Below are positions 57,167 through 64,000 of a DNA stretch of 64,000 bases, piece by piece. The notes beneath the pieces were generated by a model. The model was not told the DNA's origin, did not search any database, and saw only the letters and a list, made by a program, of their open reading frames with translations. The stretch is taken from the NCBI GenBank assembly GCA_035504415.1, contig DATJRY010000016.1:1-64000 (forward strand), in the 5' to 3' direction. Every line of letters starts with the position of its first letter. Position 1 is the stretch's first letter. A program made the translations under genes and the position numbers. The DNA is from Candidatus Sulfotelmatobacter sp. (lineage in GTDB: Bacteria; Vulcanimicrobiota; Vulcanimicrobiia; Vulcanimicrobiales; Vulcanimicrobiaceae).

Positions 57167-58110
57167 TCGCGCGTGCCCAGCAGCCCGCGCGGTCGGAAGA
57201 TCAGCACCAAGACCATCAGCAGATAAGGGATGATCGGCGCCACCTGGGCGACGGTGACGCTCCAGACGTCGCCGACGTAAGGCGTCCACGGACTGTCGGT
57301 CGCCAGCGCGCCGAAAACGCTCGCCAGCGAAGCGTTGGAGGCGACGGCGAACGTCTGCACGAGCCCGATCAGCAGCGAGGCGACGAAGGCGCCGCCGAGC
57401 GAGCCGAGGCCGCCGATGACCACCACCACGAACAGGATCGGGCCCAGCAGCTGCGCCATGTCCGACTGCGTCACCAGCGCCGGGCCCGCGATCACGCCGG
57501 CGAGCGCCGCCAACCCGGTGCCGACGCCGAAGACCAGCATGAAGACGCGATCGACGTTGTGCCCGAGCATGCCGACCATGGCGGGATGCCCGAGTGCCGC
57601 CTGCACGACCAGGCCGATGCGCGACCGTTTGACCACGAGCAGCAGCGCGGCGAAGATCGCGACCGCGATCAGCAGCTCGAAGAGCTTATAGGCGGGATAG
57701 TTGGTCGAGTAGATCGTGAAGGCGGGGAAGTTGAGTGCGGGCGGCACGCGATAGTCGACGGGCAGCTTGCCCCAGACCATCTCGACGACTTCCTGGATGA
57801 CGAACGCCAGGCCGAAGGTGAACAGCAGCTCGGCGACGTGGCCGTGCCGGTGCGCCCGACGCAGCCCGTAGCGCTCGACCAGCATCCCGATGCCGCACAC
57901 GAGCAGCGGCGCCAGCACGAGCCCCGGCCAAAAGCCGATCCGACGGCTGATCTCGAACCCGAAGAACGCCCCCAGCATGTAGAAGCTGGCGTGCGCGAAG
58001 TTCAGCACCCCGAGCATGCTGAAGATGACGGTCAACCCGCTGGCCATCATGAACAACAGCATGCCGTAGAGGACCCCGTCCAGCGTCGAGGTCAGGATGA
58101 TTTCGCGCAC
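57163..58110 (-). CDS. livH: Branched-chain amino acid ABC transporter permease LivH
   Basis: 315 residues, about eight membrane helices, the LivH type: LLFMMASGLTVIFSMLGVLNFAHASFYMLGAFF at the start and AALAGVIAGP plus GLGSLGGAFVASLLIGLVQTF as the conserved later block. Forms the pore with LivM. Follows livK by 22 bases. Confidence 0.95.
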   Translation of the reverse strand: MREIILTSTLDGVLYGMLLFMMASGLTVIFSMLGVLNFAHASFYMLGAFFGFEISRRIGFWPGLVLAPLLVCGIGMLVERYGLRRAHRHGHVAELLFTFGLAFVIQEVVEMVWGKLPVDYRVPPALNFPAFTIYSTNYPAYKLFELLIAVAIFAALLLVVKRSRIGLVVQAALGHPAMVGMLGHNVDRVFMLVFGVGTGLAALAGVIAGPALVTQSDMAQLLGPILFVVVVIGGLGSLGGAFVASLLIGLVQTFAVASNASLASVFGALATDSPWTPYVGDVWSVTVAQVAPIIPYLLMVLVLIFRPRGLLGTRE

Positions 58111-58132
58111 GCGTTCCTCGCCTGCGCCGGAA

Positions 58133-59383
58133 TCAGGGACGCTTCATCTTGCAGGACGTCGGCAACAACGTCTCGTCGGTCGGAATGCGCCCCTTCACGT
58201 TCCACCCCCAGCCGGTGTCCTCTTCGGTGAACTCGCCGGCCGGGACGGGGCCGAGGCTCGAGATGTAGAGCGGCTGGAAGAACTGGTGATCGCTCGCGCG
58301 CATGAAACCCTCGGCGCCGTTCAAGAAGGTTGCGTACTTCATGCCTTCGAGCTTGGCGGCGAACTTGGCCGGATCGGCCGAGTTGGCCTCACGGATCGCC
58401 TCGACGAGCATGCCCATCTCGTTGAAGAGCCGCGGATAGAAATACGGGTCCGCTTTGTGGCCGGCCAGGTACTGGGTCACGACCTTGCGCGCCGACGGAT
58501 CCGCGATCGTGTCGACGCCCTCGTTGACCTGGAAGACGCGATTGGGCAGGTTCGCCTGTTTGATCGCCGTCGGGCCGCCGGCGATGCCGGCGTAGTAGGT
58601 GTACCAGTTGACCTTCAGCCCGGCGTCGCCCGCGGCTTTGAGCAGCAGTGCGAAATCCTGTCCCCAGTTGCCGGTGATGACGGAGTCGGCACCGGACGCT
58701 TTGATCTTGGCGATGTACGGCGAGAAGTCGGTGACCTTCAGCAACGGCACGAACTCGTTGCCGACGACCTGGATGTCGGGGCGCTTCGCTTTCAGCATGC
58801 TGACGGCCGTGTCGGCGACCGAATGGCCGAAGCTGTAGTCCTGGTCGATCAGGTAGACCTTCTTGATCGACGGGCTCTTCTTGATGTAATTCGTGAGCGC
58901 GGCCATCTTGATCGAGACGTTGGCATCGAACGCGAAATGCCAGTACGTGCAGTCCTCGTTGGTCAGGACCGGATCGATCGCGCCGTAGTTGAGGTACACG
59001 ACTTCCTTGCCGGGATTCCGCTCGTTGTACTTGGCGACGAAGTTCTCGATCGCGATGCCGACCGACGAGCCGTTCCCCTGGGTGATGATCCGCACGCCGT
59101 CGTCGATCGCCTTTTGCACCTGCACCAGACTCTCTTGCGGATTCAGCTTGTTGTCGTAGGGGACGACCTGTACTTTGGCGCCGAGCACGCCGCCTTTGGC
59201 GTTGATCTGATCGGCGATGAAATTGAGCTGATCGAGGCCGATCTCGCCGGCGCTGGCTCCGCTGCCCGACAGCGGATCGACGTAGCCGATCTTGATCGTG
59301 TCCTGGGCTCCCATGGCGGGTGGGGCGACGGCGGTGCCCAGCACGGCGAGCCCGGCGAGGGCCAGGACGAACGCGTTCTTCAT
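58133..59383 (-). CDS. livK: ABC transporter substrate-binding protein (LivK-like)
   Basis: 416 residues with signal peptide (FVLALAGLAVLGTAVAPPAMGAQD). A type I periplasmic-binding fold with IKIGYVDPLSGSGASAGEIGLDQLNFIADQINAKGG at the N-terminus, VYLIDQDYSFGHSVAD and SGADSVITGNWGQDF. The Liv family carries Leu/Ile/Val, urea, amides or aromatic acids; ligand residues do not let me choose. First gene of the operon, below a promoter with a 12-base palindrome. Confidence 0.92.
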   Translation of the reverse strand: MKNAFVLALAGLAVLGTAVAPPAMGAQDTIKIGYVDPLSGSGASAGEIGLDQLNFIADQINAKGGVLGAKVQVVPYDNKLNPQESLVQVQKAIDDGVRIITQGNGSSVGIAIENFVAKYNERNPGKEVVYLNYGAIDPVLTNEDCTYWHFAFDANVSIKMAALTNYIKKSPSIKKVYLIDQDYSFGHSVADTAVSMLKAKRPDIQVVGNEFVPLLKVTDFSPYIAKIKASGADSVITGNWGQDFALLLKAAGDAGLKVNWYTYYAGIAGGPTAIKQANLPNRVFQVNEGVDTIADPSARKVVTQYLAGHKADPYFYPRLFNEMGMLVEAIREANSADPAKFAAKLEGMKYATFLNGAEGFMRASDHQFFQPLYISSLGPVPAGEFTEEDTGWGWNVKGRIPTDETLLPTSCKMKRP

Positions 59384-59415
59384 GCCAGCTGTCTCCTGCG
59401 GCGGCGAGCTGTTCG

Positions 59416-59460
59416 CTCACATGTGAGTTAAGATAAGAGCCGCAGCCGTGCTTCCCGCAA
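59416..59460 (-). promoter_or_regulatory. liv operon promoter with overlapping palindrome
   Basis: On the minus strand TTGCGG (59455-59460), an 18-base spacer and TTATCT (59431-59436), then the palindrome CTCACATGTGAG (59416-59427) around the expected start point. This placement suits a repressor, and the TetR gene just upstream is the likely one. Confidence 0.5.
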
Positions 59461-59484
59461 GAAGAATCTTTCCCTCCGGTCTCT

Positions 59485-60183
59485 CTAGGGGGCGGGGGTG
59501 CCGTGACGACGGCGGCAGATCGCCACGAAGCCGGCCGCCATGAACGCCGCCATCCGCTCCTTGACGGCGGCGAAATCTTCGGATCGGCACAGGCCACCCG
59601 AGAGCTTGTCGATGCGGCCCGTGCGCGCCAGCGTGAGCATCAGTGCGCCGGTGACGAAGTGATAGCCCCAGAAGATATCTTCCTCGGCGCAGTCGGGAAG
59701 CGCCCGCTTGAGCAGGCCGATCAGACGAAGGACCACCGGGTCGAAGTGCTGGTCCATCAGCGCGGCGCCCCACTCGGGCGTGTTGGCGACTTGCGCGCTC
59801 AGCGCGGCGTAGTTGCGCCAGCCCTCTCCGCCCTCGATGTAGAGGTCGAGGTCCGTATCGAGGAATGCGCGCAGCGCGCCCTCGACCGTCGGCGTAGCTC
59901 CCGCCGCGCGTTCGTACGCGTCGAGCACCTTCATGCGTCGCTCGCTGGTCACCACCGCGCGCCGCGCGAAGACCGCGTCGAAGAGCTGCCGTTTGTCCGC
60001 GAAGTAGTAGTTGATCAGCGTGTGGTGCACGTCGATGCTCTTGGCGACGTCCTTGAGGGTGACGCCGTGCAGGCCGTGCTGCGAAAAGAGACGCTCCGCC
60101 GCATCGAGGATCTGCTCGACCGTTTCGGCACGCTGCTCCGCCTTGCTGCGCGTGGTGCGCCGGCCGCTTCTCTCTGACGACAA
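59485..60183 (-). CDS. TetR-family transcriptional regulator
   Basis: 232 residues from TTG 60181-60183, which has AAGGA about 10 bases upstream. HTH in QILDAAERLFSQHGLHGVTLKDVAKSIDVHHTLINYYFADKRQLFDAVF. The C-terminal domain resembles the CecR/TetR_C group. Located upstream of livK on the same strand, so a regulator of the liv operon is plausible. A 16-base palindrome at 60259-60274 lies between it and the divergent YCII gene and may be its autoregulatory site. Confidence 0.88.
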   Translation of the reverse strand: MSSERSGRRTTRSKAEQRAETVEQILDAAERLFSQHGLHGVTLKDVAKSIDVHHTLINYYFADKRQLFDAVFARRAVVTSERRMKVLDAYERAAGATPTVEGALRAFLDTDLDLYIEGGEGWRNYAALSAQVANTPEWGAALMDQHFDPVVLRLIGLLKRALPDCAEEDIFWGYHFVTGALMLTLARTGRIDKLSGGLCRSEDFAAVKERMAAFMAAGFVAICRRRHGTPAP

Positions 60184-60258
60184 CCTCTGCGTCCTTCCCG
60201 TCGTGAATGGCACCGGCTCTTCACCGCGCCGCTCGATGAACCTACGCAGTGCCGCTCC

Positions 60259-60274
60259 CGGATCGGCCGATCCG
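60259..60274. promoter_or_regulatory. 16-bp perfect palindrome (operator candidate)
   Basis: CGGATCGGCCGATCCG, fully self-complementary, lies between the divergent TetR and YCII genes, 76 bases from the TetR start. It resembles TetR-type operators in length, but no binding evidence exists. Confidence 0.45.
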
Positions 60275-60378
60275 CTCGCTTGCTTTGCGGGCGAGGAAAA
60301 TACCGGCGCGTTGTTGTCGAAAGTGAGGCCGGCCGTTCGACGCTTTGGTAGAACACCCCACACAACGAGGAGTCTACG

Positions 60379-60780
60379 ATGAAATTCATGGTTCTGATGA
60401 AGGCCAACGCCGACTCGGAGGCGGGCGTCATCCCGAAGCGCGAGCAGTTCGCGTCGATGATCGCGTTCAACGAGCAGCTCGCCAAAGACGGCGTCCTGTT
60501 GGCGGCCGAAGGCTTGCGCCCATCTTCCAAAGGCACGCGCATTCGATTCGAGGGCGGGCGCACGACGGTCACCGACGGTCCGTTCGCGGAGACCAAGGAG
60601 CTGGTCGCGGGATTCTGGGTCGTCGAGGGCAAGTCGCGCGAGGAGATCGTCGAGCGCTTCACCCACGTGCCGTTCGAGCGCGGCGAGACGATCGAGATCC
60701 GCGAGTTTTTCGAGGCCGACGACTTCGGCGAGGTGCTCTCGCCGGATCTCCGCGAGCGCGCCGGGGAGATCACCCTGTAA
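60379..60780 (+). CDS. YCII-related (DGPF) protein
   Basis: 133 residues. MKFMVLMKANADSEAG at the start, VTDGPFAETKELVAGFWVVE in the middle, the DGPF motif that names this YCII-like family, and EIREFFEADDFGE at the end. The family is a ferredoxin-like fold of uncertain function, often beside ECF sigma factors. GAGGAG Shine-Dalgarno 8 bases before the ATG. A strong terminator follows. Confidence 0.93.
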   Translation: MKFMVLMKANADSEAGVIPKREQFASMIAFNEQLAKDGVLLAAEGLRPSSKGTRIRFEGGRTTVTDGPFAETKELVAGFWVVEGKSREEIVERFTHVPFERGETIEIREFFEADDFGEVLSPDLRERAGEITL

Positions 60781-60782
60781 CG

Positions 60783-60813
60783 GGAAAAGCCTGCCGCTGC
60801 GGCAGGCTTTTCC
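60783..60813. terminator. Bidirectional intrinsic terminator
   Basis: A 15-base inverted repeat (GGAAAAGCCTGCCGC-type arm), effective loop 3-5 bases, ending in TTTT on the plus strand and AAAA/TTTT on the other. It serves the YCII gene and the convergent pore-forming-like gene. Confidence 0.8.
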
Positions 60814-60861
60814 ACTCCCCGCGCTCGACGCGCGAAGACCCCTCGCGGTCGCGGACGCGCG

Positions 60862-61968
60862 TTACGCCGCGACCCCGTCTTTGGCGCTGATGACCTGCAC
60901 CGTCGCGCCCAGGGCCGCGTTCTGCATGTTCTGCGCGAACGCGGCCAAATCGGCCCACTCCGTCTGCGTCGCGCGGATGTCGTCGCCGAGCAGCAGCCAC
61001 GCCTGCTGATCGTCGTCGGAGGTTGCCGCCGCGACGTCGTCGACGACGGTCCCCAGCTTCTGCTCGATCGTGCTCCACCACACCGAAACGTCGGAGAGCG
61101 ATTGCGACATGCCTCCGTTCAACCCGATCAGGTTGTCGACGACGCCCTTGACGAGCGTCAGCGAGGCGACTTGGTTCTGCTCCGCGGTGAGGTCGGCCGT
61201 ATCCTGGTCGTACCGGCGCTGCGCGTCCGCGAGCCGCACACCGTAGATCGACAGCACCGTCGCGGCCTCGATGACGGCCCCGGCGATGACGAAGCCGCCG
61301 ATGACCGCGCCGATGCCGGTGGCACCCGAGACCACGAGCGTCGACGCGCCGACGAAGATGCCGACCCCTGCCGCCACCCCGGCTTTTGCCATGGCCGCCT
61401 TGTCCGCGTCGATGTCCGCTTGGTCCGAGCGCTGGTCACCCTGCAGCTTGGCGACCAGGGCATTGTCGATGTTGAGGTCGTGCTGCACGGAATCTGCGCC
61501 GTCGTTGAGCGCGTGCAAGTCGGCGTCGGCGGCGCGTTGGAACGTGACGAAATCGGCGCGCAGCTTGTCGATGTCGGCCTTGTGGTCGCCGATGCCGCGC
61601 CGCAGCCAGTCGAGCTGGTCGGCGATCTTCTTCGCGTCGTCGGGCGACGGCTTCGGGGTCGCCTGGAGGATGGCGAGAATCCCGTTCGTCGCCGTCTGCA
61701 ACCGGGTTCCGAACTCGACGATCTGCCCGGGCAGCGTCGAGGTGATCGCCGGCTCCAATTCGGTCGTCCACGGACTGGTGTGCGCTTTCGCCGCGTCGAT
61801 CTTGGCGACGAGCCCGTCGTACCATGACGGCGGCGGATCGGAAACCGGGGTGAGGTTCGTCTTGCTGAGCGCGAGCACGTAGCCGCGTATCGAGATCAAA
61901 CCTTGGTAGTGATCCGCGAGCATCGACTTCGCGGCGTCCCCGCCGGGACGGTCCAGCAGAATCGGCAT
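60862..61968 (-). CDS. HBL/NHE-like alpha-helical pore-forming family protein (distal gene)
   Basis: 368 residues, long helices around a hydrophobic hairpin (about 197-243: GVAAGVGIFVGASTLVVSG and ATVLSIYG) as in the Bacillus HBL/NHE and ClyA family (PF05791-like). No signal peptide. N-terminal IRGYVLALSKTNLT and DPPPSWYDGLV blocks are nearly repeated in the next gene upstream, so these are tandem duplicates. WADLAAFAQNMQ near the end is also shared. The family makes tripartite pores in membranes; activity here is inferred. Last gene of the cluster. Confidence 0.75.
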   Translation of the reverse strand: MPILLDRPGGDAAKSMLADHYQGLISIRGYVLALSKTNLTPVSDPPPSWYDGLVAKIDAAKAHTSPWTTELEPAITSTLPGQIVEFGTRLQTATNGILAILQATPKPSPDDAKKIADQLDWLRRGIGDHKADIDKLRADFVTFQRAADADLHALNDGADSVQHDLNIDNALVAKLQGDQRSDQADIDADKAAMAKAGVAAGVGIFVGASTLVVSGATGIGAVIGGFVIAGAVIEAATVLSIYGVRLADAQRRYDQDTADLTAEQNQVASLTLVKGVVDNLIGLNGGMSQSLSDVSVWWSTIEQKLGTVVDDVAAATSDDDQQAWLLLGDDIRATQTEWADLAAFAQNMQNAALGATVQVISAKDGVAA

Positions 61969-61973
61969 CTCGG

Positions 61974-63086
61974 CTACGCCGCGACCTTTCTGGTGTCCAC
62001 GGTCTGGACTTGAGCACCGGATGCGATCTCCTGCATGTTGGTCGCGAAGCTGACGTACGATGCCCAATCTTTCTGGGCGTCGGTGATGTCGTTCGCGAGC
62101 CCCATCCAGAAGCCGTCGGCCTCGTCGGCCGCCGCGTCCTTCACGTCTTGGATCACGGCGCCCAGCTTCTGACCGATCATCGACCACCAGTCGGCGATCT
62201 CGACCAGCGACTGCGCCATCGCTTCGTTCTTGCCGGCGAGCCCGTCGATCGTGTTCTTCAGCAGGCCCAGCGCGGTGATCTGCTCGATCTCTTTCTGATC
62301 GCCCGCGCTTTCCTCGTTGAACTTCGCTTGCTGGTCGGCCAGGTCTTTGCCGTATACCGCCAGCACGGTCGCGGCCTCGACGAGCGAACCGACCATGATG
62401 AACGCGCCGATGGCGGCGCCGATGCCGAACGTCTCCGCGCCCGTCGTCGCCATGATCCCGACGCCGACGAAGAGTCCCACGCCGCCGGCGATGCCCGCAG
62501 CCTCCATGGCAGCTTTGTCCTTCATGATCTTCGACTGCGTATCGGCCATCTCGCCTTCGATGCGATCCTTTACGGTCGTATCGGCGGTGATCACGTCCTG
62601 GATGCTCGACGCGCCGGTCGTCAAGGTCGTGAGGTCGGCCGCGGCCGTCTTCTGAAACGTCGTGAACTGCTGCGAGAGCCCGGGCAGCGGCGAGTGCACG
62701 TCGTCGATGTGACCCGCCAGCCAGGCCAGCTCTTGTTCGATCTGCGACTTCTGCTGCTCGCTGGGGCTGTTGTTGGAAGCGTTCAGGATCGACAAGATGC
62801 CGTCGGTCGCCGTCTTGAACTTCGTGCCGAACGAGATCGCCGTCTGCGGCACTTGCGAGGTGATCGCCGGCTCGAGCGTATCGGTCCACACGCCGACGTG
62901 CGTTTTGGCCGTCCCGATGTTCTTGACGAGATCGGGGTACCACGTCGGCGGCGGGTCCGTCGGCGAGGTCAGGTTCGTTTGCTCGACGGCGACCGCATAG
63001 CCGCGAATCATCAGCACCGCGCCGAGGTGATCGGCGAGGACTTGCTGGTGGTCGCCGAGGTCGGCCGGACGAAGGGAGTTCGCCAC
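61974..63086 (-). CDS. HBL/NHE-like alpha-helical pore-forming family protein (middle gene)
   Basis: 370 residues, collinear with the distal gene: IRGYAVAVEQTNLT, DPPPTWYPDLV, LEPAITSQVP and FGTKFKTATDGILSIL occupy the same positions, and a hydrophobic hairpin lies at about 196-245 (GGVGLFVGVGIMATTG and ATVLAVYG). No signal peptide, so either secreted by another route or released on lysis. Only 5 bases separate it from the next gene. Paralogue pairs of equal length are typical of multi-component toxins of this fold. Confidence 0.75.
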   Translation of the reverse strand: MANSLRPADLGDHQQVLADHLGAVLMIRGYAVAVEQTNLTSPTDPPPTWYPDLVKNIGTAKTHVGVWTDTLEPAITSQVPQTAISFGTKFKTATDGILSILNASNNSPSEQQKSQIEQELAWLAGHIDDVHSPLPGLSQQFTTFQKTAAADLTTLTTGASSIQDVITADTTVKDRIEGEMADTQSKIMKDKAAMEAAGIAGGVGLFVGVGIMATTGAETFGIGAAIGAFIMVGSLVEAATVLAVYGKDLADQQAKFNEESAGDQKEIEQITALGLLKNTIDGLAGKNEAMAQSLVEIADWWSMIGQKLGAVIQDVKDAAADEADGFWMGLANDITDAQKDWASYVSFATNMQEIASGAQVQTVDTRKVAA

Positions 63087-63132
63087 GAGGGCCCGAGACT
63101 TTCTGCGCCGTGCGGCGCGGAAGAAGGTGAGG

Positions 63133-64000
63133 CTAGGCCGCTGCGGTTTGCGGCGTGATCTTGACGTTGACGACTTGCACGGTCGCGGCGGTGTTCTGAA
63201 TGTTCTTCGCCTTGACGGAGAGGTCGTGCCAGGTGGCCGCGGCCTGGGGCAGGCCCACGATCGCCGGCAGCTGACGGAAGTCTTTCGCCACGGGGATGTC
63301 CCCGATCACTTCCTGCACGTCGCTGGCGATGTTCGTCCACAGCGGCTTCATCGCGAGCTGATCGTGCAGCGCCAGCAGTGAGGCGTCGACGCGCTGCAGC
63401 GCCGAGACGATCGCTTGCAGGCCGGCGATCCGCTGCGCGTCGAGCGTGAGCTCGACGTACAGATCGCGCAGCTCGGTCAGCTTCTCGGCGATCTCGGCGT
63501 TCTCGAGCGCGGTCTGAATGCCGGAGTAGATCAGCGCACCGACCGCGACGACGAGGGTGAGGCCGCTCACCAGCGAGGCCTCGGCCGCGACCGCGAGCTC
63601 GAGCACGGCGACGGTGACCTCCTTCCCTTGCATGGCGGACTCTTTGGGGTCTTCCTTGACCGTTGACGCCGCATCGGCGACTTCCGCTTCGAGCGTCGCG
63701 ATCGCGGTCATCACCTTTTCCGCCGCGGCGCGTTCCGCGTCGAGCGTCGTGGTCGCGTCTTTGATCGCCGTCTCGACGGCGGCTCTCGAGGCCGCGAGCG
63801 CGTCGCTCGCTTTTCGGGCCGCGTCTTCGTGTGTCGCGACCATGTCCGCCGCGCGCTGGGCGGCCGCTTGTAGCGCCGTGAGCTGCGTCGTCGCGCCGTC
63901 CGCGTCGAGCTGATCGAACCCCGACGCGATGGCGTCGAAATGGCTCTCGTACGTGACGAACGCGCCCGGTAGGGTGGCGATGAGGTCGGGGCCGCTCTCG
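63133..64000 (-). CDS. HBL/NHE-like family protein, 5' end beyond window (proximal gene)
   Basis: Partial: the frame is open to the window edge, so the N-terminus is not visible. The visible part of about 289 residues has long Ala-rich amphipathic helices (DAARKASDALAASRAAVET), one hydrophobic segment (SGLTLVVAVGALIYSGI) and a C-terminus (NIQNTAATVQVVNVKI) matching the other two genes. It is more diverged than they are and has a simpler hydrophobic region, as in one component of tripartite pores. First gene of the cluster in reading order, unless more lie beyond. Confidence 0.65.
   Translation of the reverse strand, partial: ESGPDLIATLPGAFVTYESHFDAIASGFDQLDADGATTQLTALQAAAQRAADMVATHEDAARKASDALAASRAAVETAIKDATTTLDAERAAAEKVMTAIATLEAEVADAASTVKEDPKESAMQGKEVTVAVLELAVAAEASLVSGLTLVVAVGALIYSGIQTALENAEIAEKLTELRDLYVELTLDAQRIAGLQAIVSALQRVDASLLALHDQLAMKPLWTNIASDVQEVIGDIPVAKDFRQLPAIVGLPQAAATWHDLSVKAKNIQNTAATVQVVNVKITPQTAAA

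Overview
The window is high-GC bacterial chromosome with tightly packed genes and many 4-base ATGA or GTGA overlaps. There is no rRNA, tRNA, CRISPR, prophage or insertion sequence that I can recognise. Core genes (rpsR, rplI, a LonC-type protease, dnaB) sit among metabolic, signalling and secreted-protein genes. The codon use, the mix of Shine-Dalgarno-led and apparently leaderless starts, and the gene content suggest a deep-branching, probably soil-type lineage. My best guess is Candidatus Eremiobacterota (WPS-2) or a relative. That is recollection and low-confidence; phylogeny of DnaB, S18 and L9 would settle it.

Region by region. 1-2.4 kb: metY read leftwards behind a leaderless Met/Cys-rich leader peptide and a hairpin, then a small unknown gene and a gamma-carbonic-anhydrase-like gene. 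2.4-8.5 kb: a leftward block containing a glutamine-amidotransferase-like hydrolase, a VOC protein, dnaB interrupted by a 170-residue mini-intein, lonC, rplI and rpsR. 8.7-12.6 kb: PPK2, a hemerythrin-like protein, two coupled SDR enzymes and an HdeD-like membrane protein. 12.6-17.1 kb: an M13 metallopeptidase, a PPOX protein, a fasciclin protein and a secreted unknown. 17.1-25.6 kb: a ModA-like binding protein, an acyl-CoA ligase, an ECF-like sigma factor, a second hemerythrin-like protein, a cyclic-nucleotide-domain/TrxR-like fusion, and zwf. 25.6-30.8 kb: a TetR regulator with a striking palindromic operator, lipoproteins and secreted proteins, and an epimerase/hydrolase pair. 30.9-37.3 kb: signalling genes (Hpt, HD-GYP response regulator, ECF41 sigma, a TPR hybrid kinase). 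37.4-41.4 kb: a prolyl-aminopeptidase remnant, a VOC protein, and oxyR divergent from katG. 41.5-47.3 kb: a Crp-like regulator, a small anti-sigma-type ATPase, and a 1456-residue hybrid kinase fused to a PP2C phosphatase and an anti-sigma-type ATPase. 47.3-54.5 kb: a phosphoketolase/acetate kinase operon, a truncated dihydrofolate-reductase-like gene, a GNAT enzyme and an NHL-repeat lipoprotein. 54.5-60.2 kb: a complete livKHMGF-type transporter operon with a TetR gene upstream. 60.4-64 kb: a YCII protein and three tandem genes resembling the HBL/NHE (ClyA-superfamily) alpha-helical pore-forming family, the last running off the window.

How the genes fit together. Zwf, phosphoketolase and acetate kinase together outline a pentose-phosphate/phosphoketolase route to acetyl phosphate, acetate and ATP. 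OxyR with KatG is a peroxide response. The 31-47 kb signalling cluster joins two-component phosphorelay, c-di-GMP turnover and partner-switching modules. The three-gene pore-forming-like cluster and the metY leader-peptide attenuator are the two most novel-looking systems here. A recurring -10 element 6-7 bases before a start codon points to leaderless transcription as a normal expression mode.
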